A stretch of DNA of 57,200 bases from Candidatus Aminicenantota bacterium (GTDB taxonomy: Bacteria; Acidobacteriota; Aminicenantia; Aminicenantales; Aminicenantaceae), in contig JAFGMO010000051.1 in the NCBI GenBank assembly GCA_016927475.1, positions 1 through 57,200 on the forward strand. Reading direction: 5' to 3'. The position numbers and the translations under genes are program-made. The notes beneath the pieces were generated by a model. It worked only from the letters and a program-made list of their open reading frames with translations, made no database searches and was not told the origin of the DNA. This document shows, in pieces, positions 9,092 through 18,345 of the stretch; position 1 is the first letter of the stretch; each line of letters opens with the position of its first letter.

Positions 9092-9781
9092 TTATTCGAC
9101 TTTGCGAACGACAAAACCGGAAGTGCTGACGTAAATACGGTAATGCTGGCTTTGTTCCGCCAGTTGATAGGCAGCGTTCCCGTAAACGGTGCTGACCAGT
9201 GGAAATTTATGGCCGTGTCTATAGAGGTATTTCCAGAAAGGATGGTTTTCGTCCTTCACAAGGGAGTATACGGTTGGTTTTTCCTTTTTTTCGTTTTCAG
9301 CGGAGATATATCTTCCCCTGATTCTCGTCAGCCTGTAGCGCGTGTGCAAACCGAGAAAATTGATCATGTTCTTCCACTTGAGGATATCTCCTTCGATCAT
9401 CCACTGGTCCCCTCTGATGAGAAAATCTTGTTGTGTTTTTTCCCCATCCGGCAGGAATCGAGTGAGGGTGATTTTTGTTGTTTCCGGTTTTTCCCCTGGT
9501 TCGGTGGTTATCTCGGCCGCGAGCTCTTCCAGGGTGAAGGCGTGGTAAGCCCGGAAAAAGAATCCGATAAAAAGCAGCATTCCCAGGGCGGAAGTCCAGA
9601 TCAAAATCAGAACCAGGTTCCTTAAGCTTTTTGAAAAACCCGGAGTCTTAACGTCTTTTTTGGTAATGGGCCGCAAAAGGCGAAGAATCCGCCGGCCGAG
9701 AAAAATAAGAAAAAAAAGGATCCCCAGAAATACACCGGCCGCTCCCACATAAACAAGCAAATCCATGCTGAAGATGGACAT
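9092..9781 (-). CDS. Two-TM membrane protein of unknown function
   Basis: This 229-aa protein has two strong membrane helices (residues about 7-30 and 51-73). A mostly beta, soluble domain follows (about 85-229), containing KITLTRFLPDGEKTQQDF and TRYRLTRIRGRYIS. I do not recognise the family. Start ATG 9781 has GGAGG 7 nt upstream. It sits between the serine hydrolase and the Na+ symporter with gaps of 12 and 8 nt, so it is surely co-transcribed. An accessory role in the same transport or hydrolysis task is inference. Confidence 0.8.
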   Translation of the reverse strand: MSIFSMDLLVYVGAAGVFLGILFFLIFLGRRILRLLRPITKKDVKTPGFSKSLRNLVLILIWTSALGMLLFIGFFFRAYHAFTLEELAAEITTEPGEKPETTKITLTRFLPDGEKTQQDFLIRGDQWMIEGDILKWKNMINFLGLHTRYRLTRIRGRYISAENEKKEKPTVYSLVKDENHPFWKYLYRHGHKFPLVSTVYGNAAYQLAEQSQHYRIYVSTSGFVVRKVE

Positions 9782-9793
9782 GTTGAAATCCTC

Positions 9794-11245
9794 CTACTTT
9801 AGACGATTTTTATAATTGCTGTGCTGCCACATGCGGATGACCTTGCCTTCTTCATCCCTTTCAAATAATACTTCCTCTCCCAAAGTATCATCACTTCGGA
9901 TGCGGCGGAACCGGTCATCGCCCATATATTTCAGAAGGGTCATGCCTCGAGCCGGATTCTGTGAGGGAAGACCCAAAACAGCCAGCTTTCCATACCAGGG
10001 GAAAACGGCCGTTTCCCCCCACCATGGCTGGGCTTCGTAGGTGCCGGCGTAGGCTTCGAGATCGGCCTTTTTATCCGCTGCCTCTGCTTTTGCGTTTTCG
10101 GCTTTTTTCAGGATCTCTCTCATGCCCTCGGCATAACCACCCGGATTGACACCCTGGGCATTAATCATAACGACAAACGCCCATTTTTTTTGGGGATCGA
10201 TCATAAGGGTGCTCCGGTAGCCGGGACATGAGCCGCCGTGTCCGACAAATGTTCTGCCGTCGACCTCATAGACGGAAAATCCCAAACCCCAGGAAGTCTT
10301 CCAGTCCGGGTCCATCCAGTGAACCCGGTGCATTTCGCGGAGTGTGGAGGATTTCAGGATCTCCTTGCCGCCGTTTTCCAGAAGCCTGAACTGCCAGGAG
10401 GCGAACCGGGCCAGGTTTTCTGCCGTCGAGGAAAAACCCGCCGCGGGCTTGATGCCTTTGGCCTGGAACAGGGGAAGCATATCCCGGCTTCCGTCTCTTT
10501 TTAGGGCGCTGTAACCGGTGGCCAGCTTTCCTCTCCACAGGGATTCGGGCAGATTCGTACGCGTGTCGGTCAATCTCAAGGGTTTTAGGATATTTTCCTC
10601 GATGTACTGGTCATAGGGCTTACCGGAAACTTCCGCCACGATCTCGCCCAATAAAGTTAATCCGAGGTTGCTGTACTGAAAATAGGTGGAGGCGGGGTAG
10701 AGAGTTGTTTGGCCGCCGAGCTTTTTCTTGACCTGTTCAGGAGATGGAAAAGGGAAATCGGGTCCGGTCCAGTAGGGATAATCGGCCTCGCGCGGAAGAC
10801 CGGAAGAATGGGTAAGAAGCGTCCGTACGGTAATGGGGCCGCTGTCCTTCCACTGCTGCTGAAGATCGAACCAGGGAAGGAGGTCGGCTACCCGGTCCTC
10901 TAAGCTTAGCTTTCCGGCGTCGTGAAGCTGCATTATAGCGATAGAGGTGAATAATTTGGAGATGGAGCAGATGCTGTAGATAGTGGCCGGCTCCGCCCTA
11001 ACCTCCTTTTCCAAATCGGCCATACCATAGCCCCGGCTCCAGATAGTCTTCTGGTCACGGGCGATCGCCGCCGACAGGCCGGGCAGTTTATCATAATCCC
11101 GCTGTGCCTCCAGCCAAATGTCGATAGCCCGCCAGGCCGGACTCAAATCCTTTTGTTCCTTATCCGGGGCAGGCTCCGGTGAGGCCCGAAGTGCGGCCGT
11201 TATTGTAAATAACAGAAAAAAAACAGGAACCGTGTATTTTTTCAT
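9794..11245 (-). CDS. Exported class C beta-lactamase-like serine hydrolase
   Basis: A signal peptide (MKKYTVPVFFLLFTITAALRA) starts at ATG 11245, which has GGAGGCG upstream; the frame runs back to 11305 without support. The serine beta-lactamase/transpeptidase fold shows SxxK in SICSISKLFTS, YSN in STYFQYSNLGLTLLGE, and HGG in VGHGGSCPGYRS in place of KTG, as in esterase and D-aminopeptidase members. A C-terminal domain of about 110 aa (LEAYAGTYEAQPWWGE onward) is the lipocalin-like extension common in this group. It probably acts in the periplasm on peptides or esters; a true beta-lactamase role is less likely. It is the first gene of an operon with the membrane protein and the SSS symporter. 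Confidence 0.9.
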   Translation of the reverse strand: MKKYTVPVFFLLFTITAALRASPEPAPDKEQKDLSPAWRAIDIWLEAQRDYDKLPGLSAAIARDQKTIWSRGYGMADLEKEVRAEPATIYSICSISKLFTSIAIMQLHDAGKLSLEDRVADLLPWFDLQQQWKDSGPITVRTLLTHSSGLPREADYPYWTGPDFPFPSPEQVKKKLGGQTTLYPASTYFQYSNLGLTLLGEIVAEVSGKPYDQYIEENILKPLRLTDTRTNLPESLWRGKLATGYSALKRDGSRDMLPLFQAKGIKPAAGFSSTAENLARFASWQFRLLENGGKEILKSSTLREMHRVHWMDPDWKTSWGLGFSVYEVDGRTFVGHGGSCPGYRSTLMIDPQKKWAFVVMINAQGVNPGGYAEGMREILKKAENAKAEAADKKADLEAYAGTYEAQPWWGETAVFPWYGKLAVLGLPSQNPARGMTLLKYMGDDRFRRIRSDDTLGEEVLFERDEEGKVIRMWQHSNYKNRLK

Positions 11246-11336
11246 GTACGCCTCCAAATCATGATGTTTGGATAATCTTGTGCTTTTCCCCCTTGAGATT
11301 AACACAGGCGGATTCGGATGGTCAACAATCGAACAT

Positions 11337-13349
11337 TCAGTTTACCGGATTTTCTAAAAATTCCGGTTTGCGATTGGAAAAAATATGTTGCGGAAAGGTA
11401 AAAAAGAATGTGGTTCCTTTGCCGACTTTGGATTCCAGCCAGACTTTTCCTCCGTAAAGCTCCACGGTCTTTTTGATGACGCTCAGCCCCACACCCGTGC
11501 TGTCGTACTCATCTTTTGAGGATACCGTCTGGAAAATTTTGAAAATGGTCTCGTGATATTTTTTTTCAATCCCGGGGCCGTTGTCGGCGACGCTAAACCG
11601 CCAAAAAGTGTTGTTTTTTTCACAGCCGATTTTGATAAGCCCATTCGGCTTGTCCATAAATTTGATGGCGTTGCTGAGCAGATTTTGAAAAACCTGCATG
11701 ATTCGCGTCTCTTCGCATACTAATACGGGAAGTTCGTTTTCTACGGATATGGATATATTTTCCGGCGGATCCAGGTTTTCGATGATGGTTTGAATAAGAT
11801 TATTAAGGTCGACTTTTTTTGCCTTGCCTTTGACACGTCCCGCCCTGGAATAAGCAAGCACACCGTCGATCAATTTTTGCATTCTGGCTGTTCTTGTCGT
11901 CAAAAGGTCCAAATGTTCTTTGCCGGCTTCGTCTATTTTGTCGGCGTAATCGGCCTTGATCCATTCGGCCAGAGAGCTGATGGCCCGGAGAGGAGCTTTC
12001 AGGTCGTGGGACACGACATAGGCGAATTCCTTGAGCTCGTTATTTACCCGTTCGAGGTTGGCGTTCGCGGTTGTCAGGTCAGCCGTCCGTTCCTCGACTT
12101 TGATCTCCAATTCATCCTTGGCTTTCAGAAGGGCGAGGTCGCGTTTATGGATTTGGTCGGACATTTCGTTAAAGGCATGGGCGAGCTCGCCGATCTCGTC
12201 CTTTGACTTGATCTTGATTTTGGTGTCCAGTTTTCCCTTGCTGATTTCGATGGCGGCCTTTCTTAGTTTGGCTACAGGTCGTGATATGGAAAATGATATG
12301 TACAATCCCATCATGATAGCCAAGATCATGATGAAAAGGGCGATGATGATGAGATTTTTCCTCATGCGGAAAACAGAAGCGAATATCTCATTTTTTTCAT
12401 GCTCTATGACCAGAATCCATTCCAGTCCGTTAAAATCTTTATAGCCTTTTGAAAAAGCGAAGGAGTACAGTTTGTTTATTCCGGCGTCTTTGTCCTTCAG
12501 TAAAAAATAATGTGAGGGCTCTAACTGCTTTTCGCGGTAAAGGGACATCAGAGTTTCCGGCACTTTTTCAAAGATTTGAAATGTTCCCGTCGAATATATG
12601 GTGTCTCCATACTGGGTAATCAGTTTGAATATCGTACCCGCGTATTCAAATTCCGCGTCGCTTTCCTTGATGATCTTAATGGCTTCTTCAATGTTGAGGA
12701 CCGCTTTTGCGATTCCCAAAAAATTGTTGTTTTCATCATTGATTCTCATGGCGATTTCAATGGAATAAATGTCCGCACTTTCATCATGGATAACATCCGA
12801 TATAAAAAGGACGTTTTGCTTGGCGTTTTGCCACCACTCTTCATCGTCCTGCCTGTAATCCGAAGTTTTTCCTGTTTGGGCGATATTGGCGCCATACTTG
12901 TTGGTAACGAAAATTTCTCCAAAAACTTTAAAGCCGTACTTCTGCTCATAATAACTCTTTAGCTCGAATTCATTCCGGATTTTTTTGGAAAGACCGTTGT
13001 TGATGAGGTTGTCCATGAAAGGAGTTATCTCGCCTTCCGCCGCGGAACGCCATTCTTCATCTTTTGCGTTGAGATAGTTATGGACGTCTTCCATGTTTTC
13101 AAATTCTCTGTTGGAACGGATGAGCAGGGTTTCATCGGCCAAATTTCTGGAAAAAATACGCAAATTTTCTATTCTCTGAGCGATATCTCTGTTGATTTTA
13201 TCGAGAATATTGTCGGCTAAAACCGATGATTCATCGCCGATAATCCTCTGTAAAGCATTTTGGCTTCTCCTAAGCGACATATGCCCGACGACGGCCACGC
13301 ATAATGCTACCAAGGAAAATCCCAGAATGAGCTTGTATTTTATCTTCAT
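11337..13349 (-). CDS. Membrane sensor histidine kinase (Cache-like sensor, HAMP, HisKA, HATPase)
   Basis: TM1 lies at about residues 5-24. A periplasmic sensor of about 300 residues, probably a double Cache fold, follows (VFGEIFVTNKYGANIAQTG recalls Cache domains), then TM2 (NLIIIALFIMILAIMMGLYIS). HAMP comes next (ISRPVAKLRKAAIEISKGKL). The H-box is FAYVVSHDLKAPLRAISSLA with the phospho-accepting His, the N-box FQNLLSNAIKFM, and the ATP lid DNGPGIEKKY / STGVGLSVIKK. The DLKAPLRAI form is that of phytochrome-like kinases. I prefer ATG 13349; a TTG at 13388 would add 13 residues. No response regulator is adjacent, so the kinase is orphan. A porin gene lies upstream on the same strand, 283 nt away. 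Confidence 0.92.
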   Translation of the reverse strand: MKIKYKLILGFSLVALCVAVVGHMSLRRSQNALQRIIGDESSVLADNILDKINRDIAQRIENLRIFSRNLADETLLIRSNREFENMEDVHNYLNAKDEEWRSAAEGEITPFMDNLINNGLSKKIRNEFELKSYYEQKYGFKVFGEIFVTNKYGANIAQTGKTSDYRQDDEEWWQNAKQNVLFISDVIHDESADIYSIEIAMRINDENNNFLGIAKAVLNIEEAIKIIKESDAEFEYAGTIFKLITQYGDTIYSTGTFQIFEKVPETLMSLYREKQLEPSHYFLLKDKDAGINKLYSFAFSKGYKDFNGLEWILVIEHEKNEIFASVFRMRKNLIIIALFIMILAIMMGLYISFSISRPVAKLRKAAIEISKGKLDTKIKIKSKDEIGELAHAFNEMSDQIHKRDLALLKAKDELEIKVEERTADLTTANANLERVNNELKEFAYVVSHDLKAPLRAISSLAEWIKADYADKIDEAGKEHLDLLTTRTARMQKLIDGVLAYSRAGRVKGKAKKVDLNNLIQTIIENLDPPENISISVENELPVLVCEETRIMQVFQNLLSNAIKFMDKPNGLIKIGCEKNNTFWRFSVADNGPGIEKKYHETIFKIFQTVSSKDEYDSTGVGLSVIKKTVELYGGKVWLESKVGKGTTFFFTFPQHIFSNRKPEFLENPVN

Positions 13350-13632
13350 CTTAAAAAACAGCTTCGTTTTTTTGGTGCAAGAAACCAACTTCTGCGATGT
13401 TATTACTCAATTTTGCCAGAGAAGACATCTCTATTATATTTCGTCGTTAATATGATGAAAAAAACGGAAAAATTCAATCACCTTTCCGGATGAAAATGAA
13501 GGGGATGCGAGATAAATGGGGCATCATCGAAAGGGGTGAGATTTTGTTGAAAATATCACCTCACAATAAAAAAATATTTTCTATATCGGCATTTTTTATG
13601 AATGATACAAGCTAGGTTGTATTATTAATAGG
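13350..13632. other. Intergenic between porin and histidine kinase
   Basis: No gene is visible. An imperfect hairpin (GGTGAGATTTT / AAAATATCACC, about 13534-13559) and a small ATACAA/TTGTAT hairpin near 13606-13624 lie downstream of the porin gene on its strand. They could serve as its terminator. Confidence 0.35.
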
Positions 13633-14625
13633 TTAAAATCCCGCCTGCAATAGTAGCATGATCACATTTTGTGTGGGGGCCGATCTTTCTTCCCGGTACT
13701 CATAATTTATCTGAAGTTTGGTTCTCCGTGTGAAATACCAGTTCAGTCCCAGCGTTATCCTGCTTTTTTCTTTCTCGCGAATATCCGTGTTCTCGTCCAG
13801 AGAATCATATTTGATAATGGCCTGGATTTTCTCCTTCTGAAAGAATACCCCTGCCTGAAGGTACCAGCCGGCCTTTTTGGTGCGGTCGTCCCGGGCCAGG
13901 ATATATTCCCCTTTCAGGGAGAACGGGCCGTGATGCACATACAATTCCAAGCCGGTTCTGTTTCTGTCGACGGTGTCGGGTGTGGTTGGAGAGTTGTTTT
14001 GCCCCCTGTAATGGGATATTCCCATCGACAAGAAGTCGAACGGGGCGAGGACCAGTCGTCCCGCGAAATCTTTTTTTTCGTTGTTGTCCAGATTGTTGAT
14101 ACCGGTTCCGTTAAAGATTCCCAGAAAATATTCAAAAAGGGAATGGCGCCCGCTGAACATAATGCCGATGTCCCGTCCTTTGGCGCCAATATCCCGTCCT
14201 GGGCACAAACTTTCAACGGTTAAAGACCGGCTGATCGTATCCAGCGAATGGCTCGAAGTCAGATTTTCCAAGCTGAAAGGAATCTTGTATTGTCCCACCG
14301 TCATTTTGGCATATGAAGCGAATTTTGTTTCGATGAGGGCATCTATCAATGAAAGGTTGTTGACGAAATCGACCTGCAGTTTGAAGGATAAATGCCGGGA
14401 TACGTCACCATCCAAACCGATTCTTGCCTTTTTGATTTGAAATTCGTCGTTGCTGTTTTGATAATGCGTGAAGCTAGTCTGAATATATCCGCTGAGATTC
14501 AGGGAGAGGGCTGCCGATACCGGGAATTTTTCTTTATCAGTTTCTTCAGAATAAGCAATGGAGAAAGCAGCGAAGCAAAGGATCAGAAACCATACTGCGT
14601 TTTTTTTATAAAGCAGTTTTTTCAT
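13633..14625 (-). CDS. Phosphate-selective porin (OprP/OprO family)
   Basis: A signal peptide (LLYKKNAVWFLILCFAAFSIAYS) is followed by a beta-rich outer-membrane barrel of about 300 residues. Family marks are SGYIQTSFTHYQN, the QIKKARIGLDGDVSRHLSFKLQVDF strand pair, and ALIETKFASYAKMTVGQYKIPFSLENLTS. These match porin O/P proteins, which form anion-selective channels. The C-terminus ends in aromatic Phe (LLLQAGF), as outer-membrane barrels do. It supports a diderm cell. Selectivity for phosphate is a family name, not shown here. Confidence 0.88.
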   Translation of the reverse strand: MKKLLYKKNAVWFLILCFAAFSIAYSEETDKEKFPVSAALSLNLSGYIQTSFTHYQNSNDEFQIKKARIGLDGDVSRHLSFKLQVDFVNNLSLIDALIETKFASYAKMTVGQYKIPFSLENLTSSHSLDTISRSLTVESLCPGRDIGAKGRDIGIMFSGRHSLFEYFLGIFNGTGINNLDNNEKKDFAGRLVLAPFDFLSMGISHYRGQNNSPTTPDTVDRNRTGLELYVHHGPFSLKGEYILARDDRTKKAGWYLQAGVFFQKEKIQAIIKYDSLDENTDIREKEKSRITLGLNWYFTRRTKLQINYEYREERSAPTQNVIMLLLQAGF

Positions 14626-14716
14626 TATGATTAAATATTTATGTTTTTTATGATTCGCATAAAAAGAAAAATCTTATTTCTTGGAAGGGCGATTGTCAAG
14701 CTTTTTTCTTTTTGGT

Positions 14717-14817
14717 CTTTTTGGGGTCGCACCGCGGGATGTTACAGAAAATAAAACAATAACATTATTTTTACTCCTGGTTTTAAGCCTTAATCGCGAT
14801 TTTCGACCCCAAAAAAG
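14717..14817. repeat. MITE-like repeat with GGGGTCG ends, copy 1
   Basis: The ends are inverted repeats: CTTTTTGGGGTCG (14717-14729) and CGACCCCAAAAAAG (14804-14817). The left end continues CACCGCGGGAT. The inside holds CTTAA-CGATTTT, which recurs in the copy at 31007-31099. It codes for nothing. It lies between the porin start and the end of the tricorn gene. Confidence 0.65.
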
Positions 14818-14823
14818 CTTCAG

Positions 14824-17800
14824 TTACCGTTTAGGATAAGGGGGCCGTTTCCATTTTTTTACGGGATTCTCTTTAAGCTGCTCCATAACGACCTTGATGG
14901 CCATCTCCAGTTGCGGGTCCTTACCCCTGATGACGTCTTTGGGCCATTGTTCGACTTCGATATCAGGAGGTATGCCCACATTTTCCACGATAAATCCGTC
15001 TTCGGTCCAGATGGCCAGGTTGGGAGCGGTCACATATCCTCCGTCCATGAGGACGGGGAAGCCGAGAATGCCGACCAGCCCGCCCCATGTCCTCTTGCCG
15101 ATGAGCGTTCCAACCTTAAGTTGGCGGAACAACCAGGGCAGAAAATCTCCGCCGGAACCGGCCGTCTCATTGATCAGCATGACTTTGGGTCCCGGGATCG
15201 AAGCGCTGGGGGTTTTGTAGTCATGCCCGTAGCGGGTGTTCCAGTAGCATACCTGTCCCGGCCGCCGCAGGATGTCGATATAATAATCGGCCAACAGGCC
15301 GCCGCCGTTAAAGCGCTCGTCGACGATGATGGCTTCCTTCTTCGACTGGGGAAAAAAGTAGCGTTTGAAGTATGTGTGGCCCAGGGTCGATGTGTTGGGC
15401 ACATAAACATAAGCCACACGCCCGGCCGTTGCTTCGTGGACCTTTTTGATGTTGCCTTCCACCCAGTCCCGGTTGCGCAGGGAGTATTCGTTTTGAACAG
15501 GAACGACCTCGACGGTCCGGGAACCGCTTCCATTCGGATTGGGCCCGACGGTGATGTTGATGAGCTTTCCGGCCGTGTTTTCAAAAAGGCTGAAAAGATT
15601 TTTCGGGGTCTTAAGGTCCTCTCCCTGGACGGCCAGAATGTATTCCCCTTGCTTGACGTCGACGCCTGGTTCGGTCAGGGGAGAGCGGAGCTCTGGATTC
15701 CAGTTGAGGCCTCCGTATATCTTGGCGAACCTATACCGCCCGTTTTCGATGGTGTAATCGGCTCCCAGCAATCCGCCGGGAACACCCTCCGGTTCATCCA
15801 AGGAGTCGCCGCCCGCGACGCGGTGATGCCCCACGGCCAGCTCGCTGCACAGCCACTGGATGACCAGGTTGAGGTCTTCGCGCCAGGCGAGATGGGGAAG
15901 GAATTGGGCGTATTTTTCCTTCATGGCTTTCCAGTCACAGCCGTGGAAATTGGGATCGTAGAAATAATCCCGGTTGATGCGCCAGGCTTCGTTATAAATC
16001 TGTTTCCATTCCTTAAGCGGCTCAATCCGCACCTGCAGGGCATTGACGTTCAATCTTCCGTCTCCGGGTTTGATCTTTTGTCCGGCCGCAACGATAGAAA
16101 AACCTCCCCGCGAACGGTAGAGAAGTTTTTTCCGGTCGGCCGAGATATCATAGTCCAGCACACCCTGGCCAATAACTTCATCCTTGCGCGTTTTGAGCTT
16201 GAAAAGGTGGAGCTTGTCCGGAATCATATATCCGCCCCGGGGGCTCGGTGATGACTCCAGAAAATAGATTTCCCCATCGGAACCGGCCTGAAGATTCAGG
16301 TACGGGCCCCGTACGATGGGAAGGTCGAGGATGCGGTACTGGATGCCGTCAAAGTCCACCTTAATGGTGTTTTCCTTCTTCTCTTCCTTGGATTTGGGTT
16401 CTTTCTCCGGTTTTTTCTCTTCGGCCTTTTCTTCGTCGCTTTCCTTGGCTAAGGGTGAAGGTTCTCCTTTGGGGAGGACCGCCATATAAACGGAATTGGT
16501 CATCTCCATATCAGCGCTGGACATGGCGAACCAGTGCTTGACCGGTCCGGCGTCGGTGGAGGCGAAAAAGTAAAGATATTTGCCGTTTTTATCGAAGACG
16601 GGACTGCTGGCGTCGCTCAGGCCGTCGGTTATGGGATAGGATTTCTCTTCCTCCGTGTTAGAGAGATAAACCCGGCGGAAAAGGGCTGAGGTGTTCAGGT
16701 CATAGGCAATCCATTTGGAGTCGGGCGACCAGAACGGTCTGATGGTGCTCTCTCCGCCCGGTCCGTAGTGATATTCCTGGCCTACGGTCCGGACCTTTCC
16801 CGAATCCAGGTCGATCCAAAGAAGCGACCAGGAATTATCGGTAAAAGCGATCTTTTTCCCGTCCGGCGACCAGACCGGGCTGTAATAAAAACCGTGCCCT
16901 TCTTTATCCAGGGGATACGTTTTGACCTCTCCCCGTCCGTCCTGGGGGGCGATATGAAGGGCGTATTCCCCGGAGGCGTCGGAAAAATAAGCGATGGATT
17001 TTCCGTCCGGCGACCAGGCCGGGTTCCGCTCATGGATACCCGGTGTTTGCACGATATTGCGGGGATCGCCTTTTTCAGCCGGAACGGTGATGATTTCCCC
17101 CCGGTACTCGAAGACGGCCCTCACTCCGGTAGAGGATATCCCGCCGTTCCGGATATAACGGCTGCCCTGCTCGTAACGGGGGCGGAGCCCGAGGAGCTCG
17201 GCGGCGATGCCGATGGTCAGCTGCGTGCTTTTTTCGGTTTGGGGATCGAATATATGCAGGTATCCGGCCTGGTCGTAGGCGATTTTTCCGTCTCCGGCCG
17301 AAGCGTTCAGGACGGGAAAATCTTCATGGGAGGTGAGCCGGCGGATTTTTTTGGCCTTATAGTCGTACTCGAAAAGATTAAATTCGCCGTTCCTGTCCGA
17401 CCGGAAGTAGACCCGGTCGTTGAACCACATGGGATGGGTATCGTTGCAGCGGCCTTCCGGCTGGGGTATTTTTTCTACGGAATGGTCGCTGAAAGCGTAC
17501 AGCCATATCTCGGATGTTGTGCCGCCCCGGTAGCGCTTCCACTGCTGGGACCGGTCGCCCAGAGGCGTGTAGGCCAGGTGGGTTCCGCCGGGGGAATAGA
17601 CGGCGTAATAGGCATTGGGGATCGACAGTTTTTCCGGGAATCCGCCGTCGATGGACACGGTAAAAAGCTCGAAATGGCGGTTGGAAAATACCGACCGGTT
17701 GGAAATGAACAGGACCGACTTGCCGTCGGGCGTGAATCCCCGGACTATGTCGGGGAAAGGATGGTATGTGAGCCGTTTGGGAATGCCGCCCTCGGCGGGG

Positions 17801-18093
17801 ACGATAAAAACATCGGTATTGCCGTCGTACTGAGCGCTGAAGGCGATATGTTTTCCATCCGGTGAGAAGTGGGCGTTGGATTCGATTCCTTCGTCGGATG
17901 TCAGCCGCCGCGGGTTCGAGCCGTCGATGTTCGCCGTCCACAGGTCGCCGGCGTAGAGAAAAGCGATGCGGCTGCCGCTTACGGCTGGCTGATGGAGCAT
18001 GCGGGTGTTCTGCGTGTCCACGGCCGAAAGGAGAAGCGGACAGGCGGCTATGATTAAGAATAAAAATAACTTTGACCTAACGATATGTTTCAT
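14824..18093 (-). CDS. Exported tricorn protease homologue (S41 family)
   Basis: This 1089-aa protein starts with a signal peptide (MKHIVRSKLFLFLIIAACPLLLSA). Residues about 30-330 carry WD40/TolB-like propeller repeats (DGSNPRRLTSDEG, FSPDGKHIAFSA, FTPDGKSVLFIS), and a second propeller covers about 330-560. A Lys/Glu-rich linker follows. The core domain begins around 690, a PDZ region follows, and the S41 hydrolase comes last. Catalytic candidates are His in ELAVGHHRVAGGD, Ser in NETAGSGGDFLPW and Glu in ENVGIPPDIEV, matching the His, Ser and Glu positions of archaeal tricorn. It probably degrades peptides in the periplasm. It stands alone on the minus strand; a hairpin repeat lies upstream between it and the kinase remnant. 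Confidence 0.92.
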   Translation of the reverse strand: MKHIVRSKLFLFLIIAACPLLLSAVDTQNTRMLHQPAVSGSRIAFLYAGDLWTANIDGSNPRRLTSDEGIESNAHFSPDGKHIAFSAQYDGNTDVFIVPAEGGIPKRLTYHPFPDIVRGFTPDGKSVLFISNRSVFSNRHFELFTVSIDGGFPEKLSIPNAYYAVYSPGGTHLAYTPLGDRSQQWKRYRGGTTSEIWLYAFSDHSVEKIPQPEGRCNDTHPMWFNDRVYFRSDRNGEFNLFEYDYKAKKIRRLTSHEDFPVLNASAGDGKIAYDQAGYLHIFDPQTEKSTQLTIGIAAELLGLRPRYEQGSRYIRNGGISSTGVRAVFEYRGEIITVPAEKGDPRNIVQTPGIHERNPAWSPDGKSIAYFSDASGEYALHIAPQDGRGEVKTYPLDKEGHGFYYSPVWSPDGKKIAFTDNSWSLLWIDLDSGKVRTVGQEYHYGPGGESTIRPFWSPDSKWIAYDLNTSALFRRVYLSNTEEEKSYPITDGLSDASSPVFDKNGKYLYFFASTDAGPVKHWFAMSSADMEMTNSVYMAVLPKGEPSPLAKESDEEKAEEKKPEKEPKSKEEKKENTIKVDFDGIQYRILDLPIVRGPYLNLQAGSDGEIYFLESSPSPRGGYMIPDKLHLFKLKTRKDEVIGQGVLDYDISADRKKLLYRSRGGFSIVAAGQKIKPGDGRLNVNALQVRIEPLKEWKQIYNEAWRINRDYFYDPNFHGCDWKAMKEKYAQFLPHLAWREDLNLVIQWLCSELAVGHHRVAGGDSLDEPEGVPGGLLGADYTIENGRYRFAKIYGGLNWNPELRSPLTEPGVDVKQGEYILAVQGEDLKTPKNLFSLFENTAGKLINITVGPNPNGSGSRTVEVVPVQNEYSLRNRDWVEGNIKKVHEATAGRVAYVYVPNTSTLGHTYFKRYFFPQSKKEAIIVDERFNGGGLLADYYIDILRRPGQVCYWNTRYGHDYKTPSASIPGPKVMLINETAGSGGDFLPWLFRQLKVGTLIGKRTWGGLVGILGFPVLMDGGYVTAPNLAIWTEDGFIVENVGIPPDIEVEQWPKDVIRGKDPQLEMAIKVVMEQLKENPVKKWKRPPYPKR

Positions 18094-18226
18094 TGTTTCC
18101 TCCTGATTATGTGGTCAAGATGCCGGGATTCAGTGGAAGTGAAAAGGTTTGGTTGGATATTTTTTTTCCAGCGGAGATCTTTTTCGGCATCGTAAAGATA
18201 AATATACAGCAAATGAGCTTGTATGA

Positions 18227-18307
18227 CAAAGGGGTCAAGTTTTTGCTTGACTCATTCTTTATTGAAGTATTGAAATTGATGAGTCAAGCAAAAACTTGAC
18301 CCCTTTG
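18227..18307. repeat. Long perfect inverted repeat (29-bp arms, 23-nt loop)
   Basis: The left arm (18227-18255) contains GGGGTCAAGTTTTTGCTTGA; the right arm (18279-18307) is its exact reverse complement. It lies between two divergently oriented genes, so it is not a terminator for either. The CAAG/CTTG internal symmetry means each arm can also fold on itself. It resembles REP/MITE-type elements. Only one copy is in the window. Confidence 0.8.
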
Positions 18308-18345
18308 GTATTCCGTGTTACTTTGGTGTAAATCTATTATAAGGA

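Noticed and set aside
9794..11245. Antibiotic-resistance beta-lactamase
   Set aside because: It has HGG instead of KTG, a C-terminal lipocalin-like domain and a transporter operon, which point to a general serine hydrolase.
14911..16251. A 446-codon plus-strand ORF
   Set aside because: It lies wholly inside the tricorn homologue on the other strand, has no family features and mirrors its codon bias. The same holds for 16768-17865.
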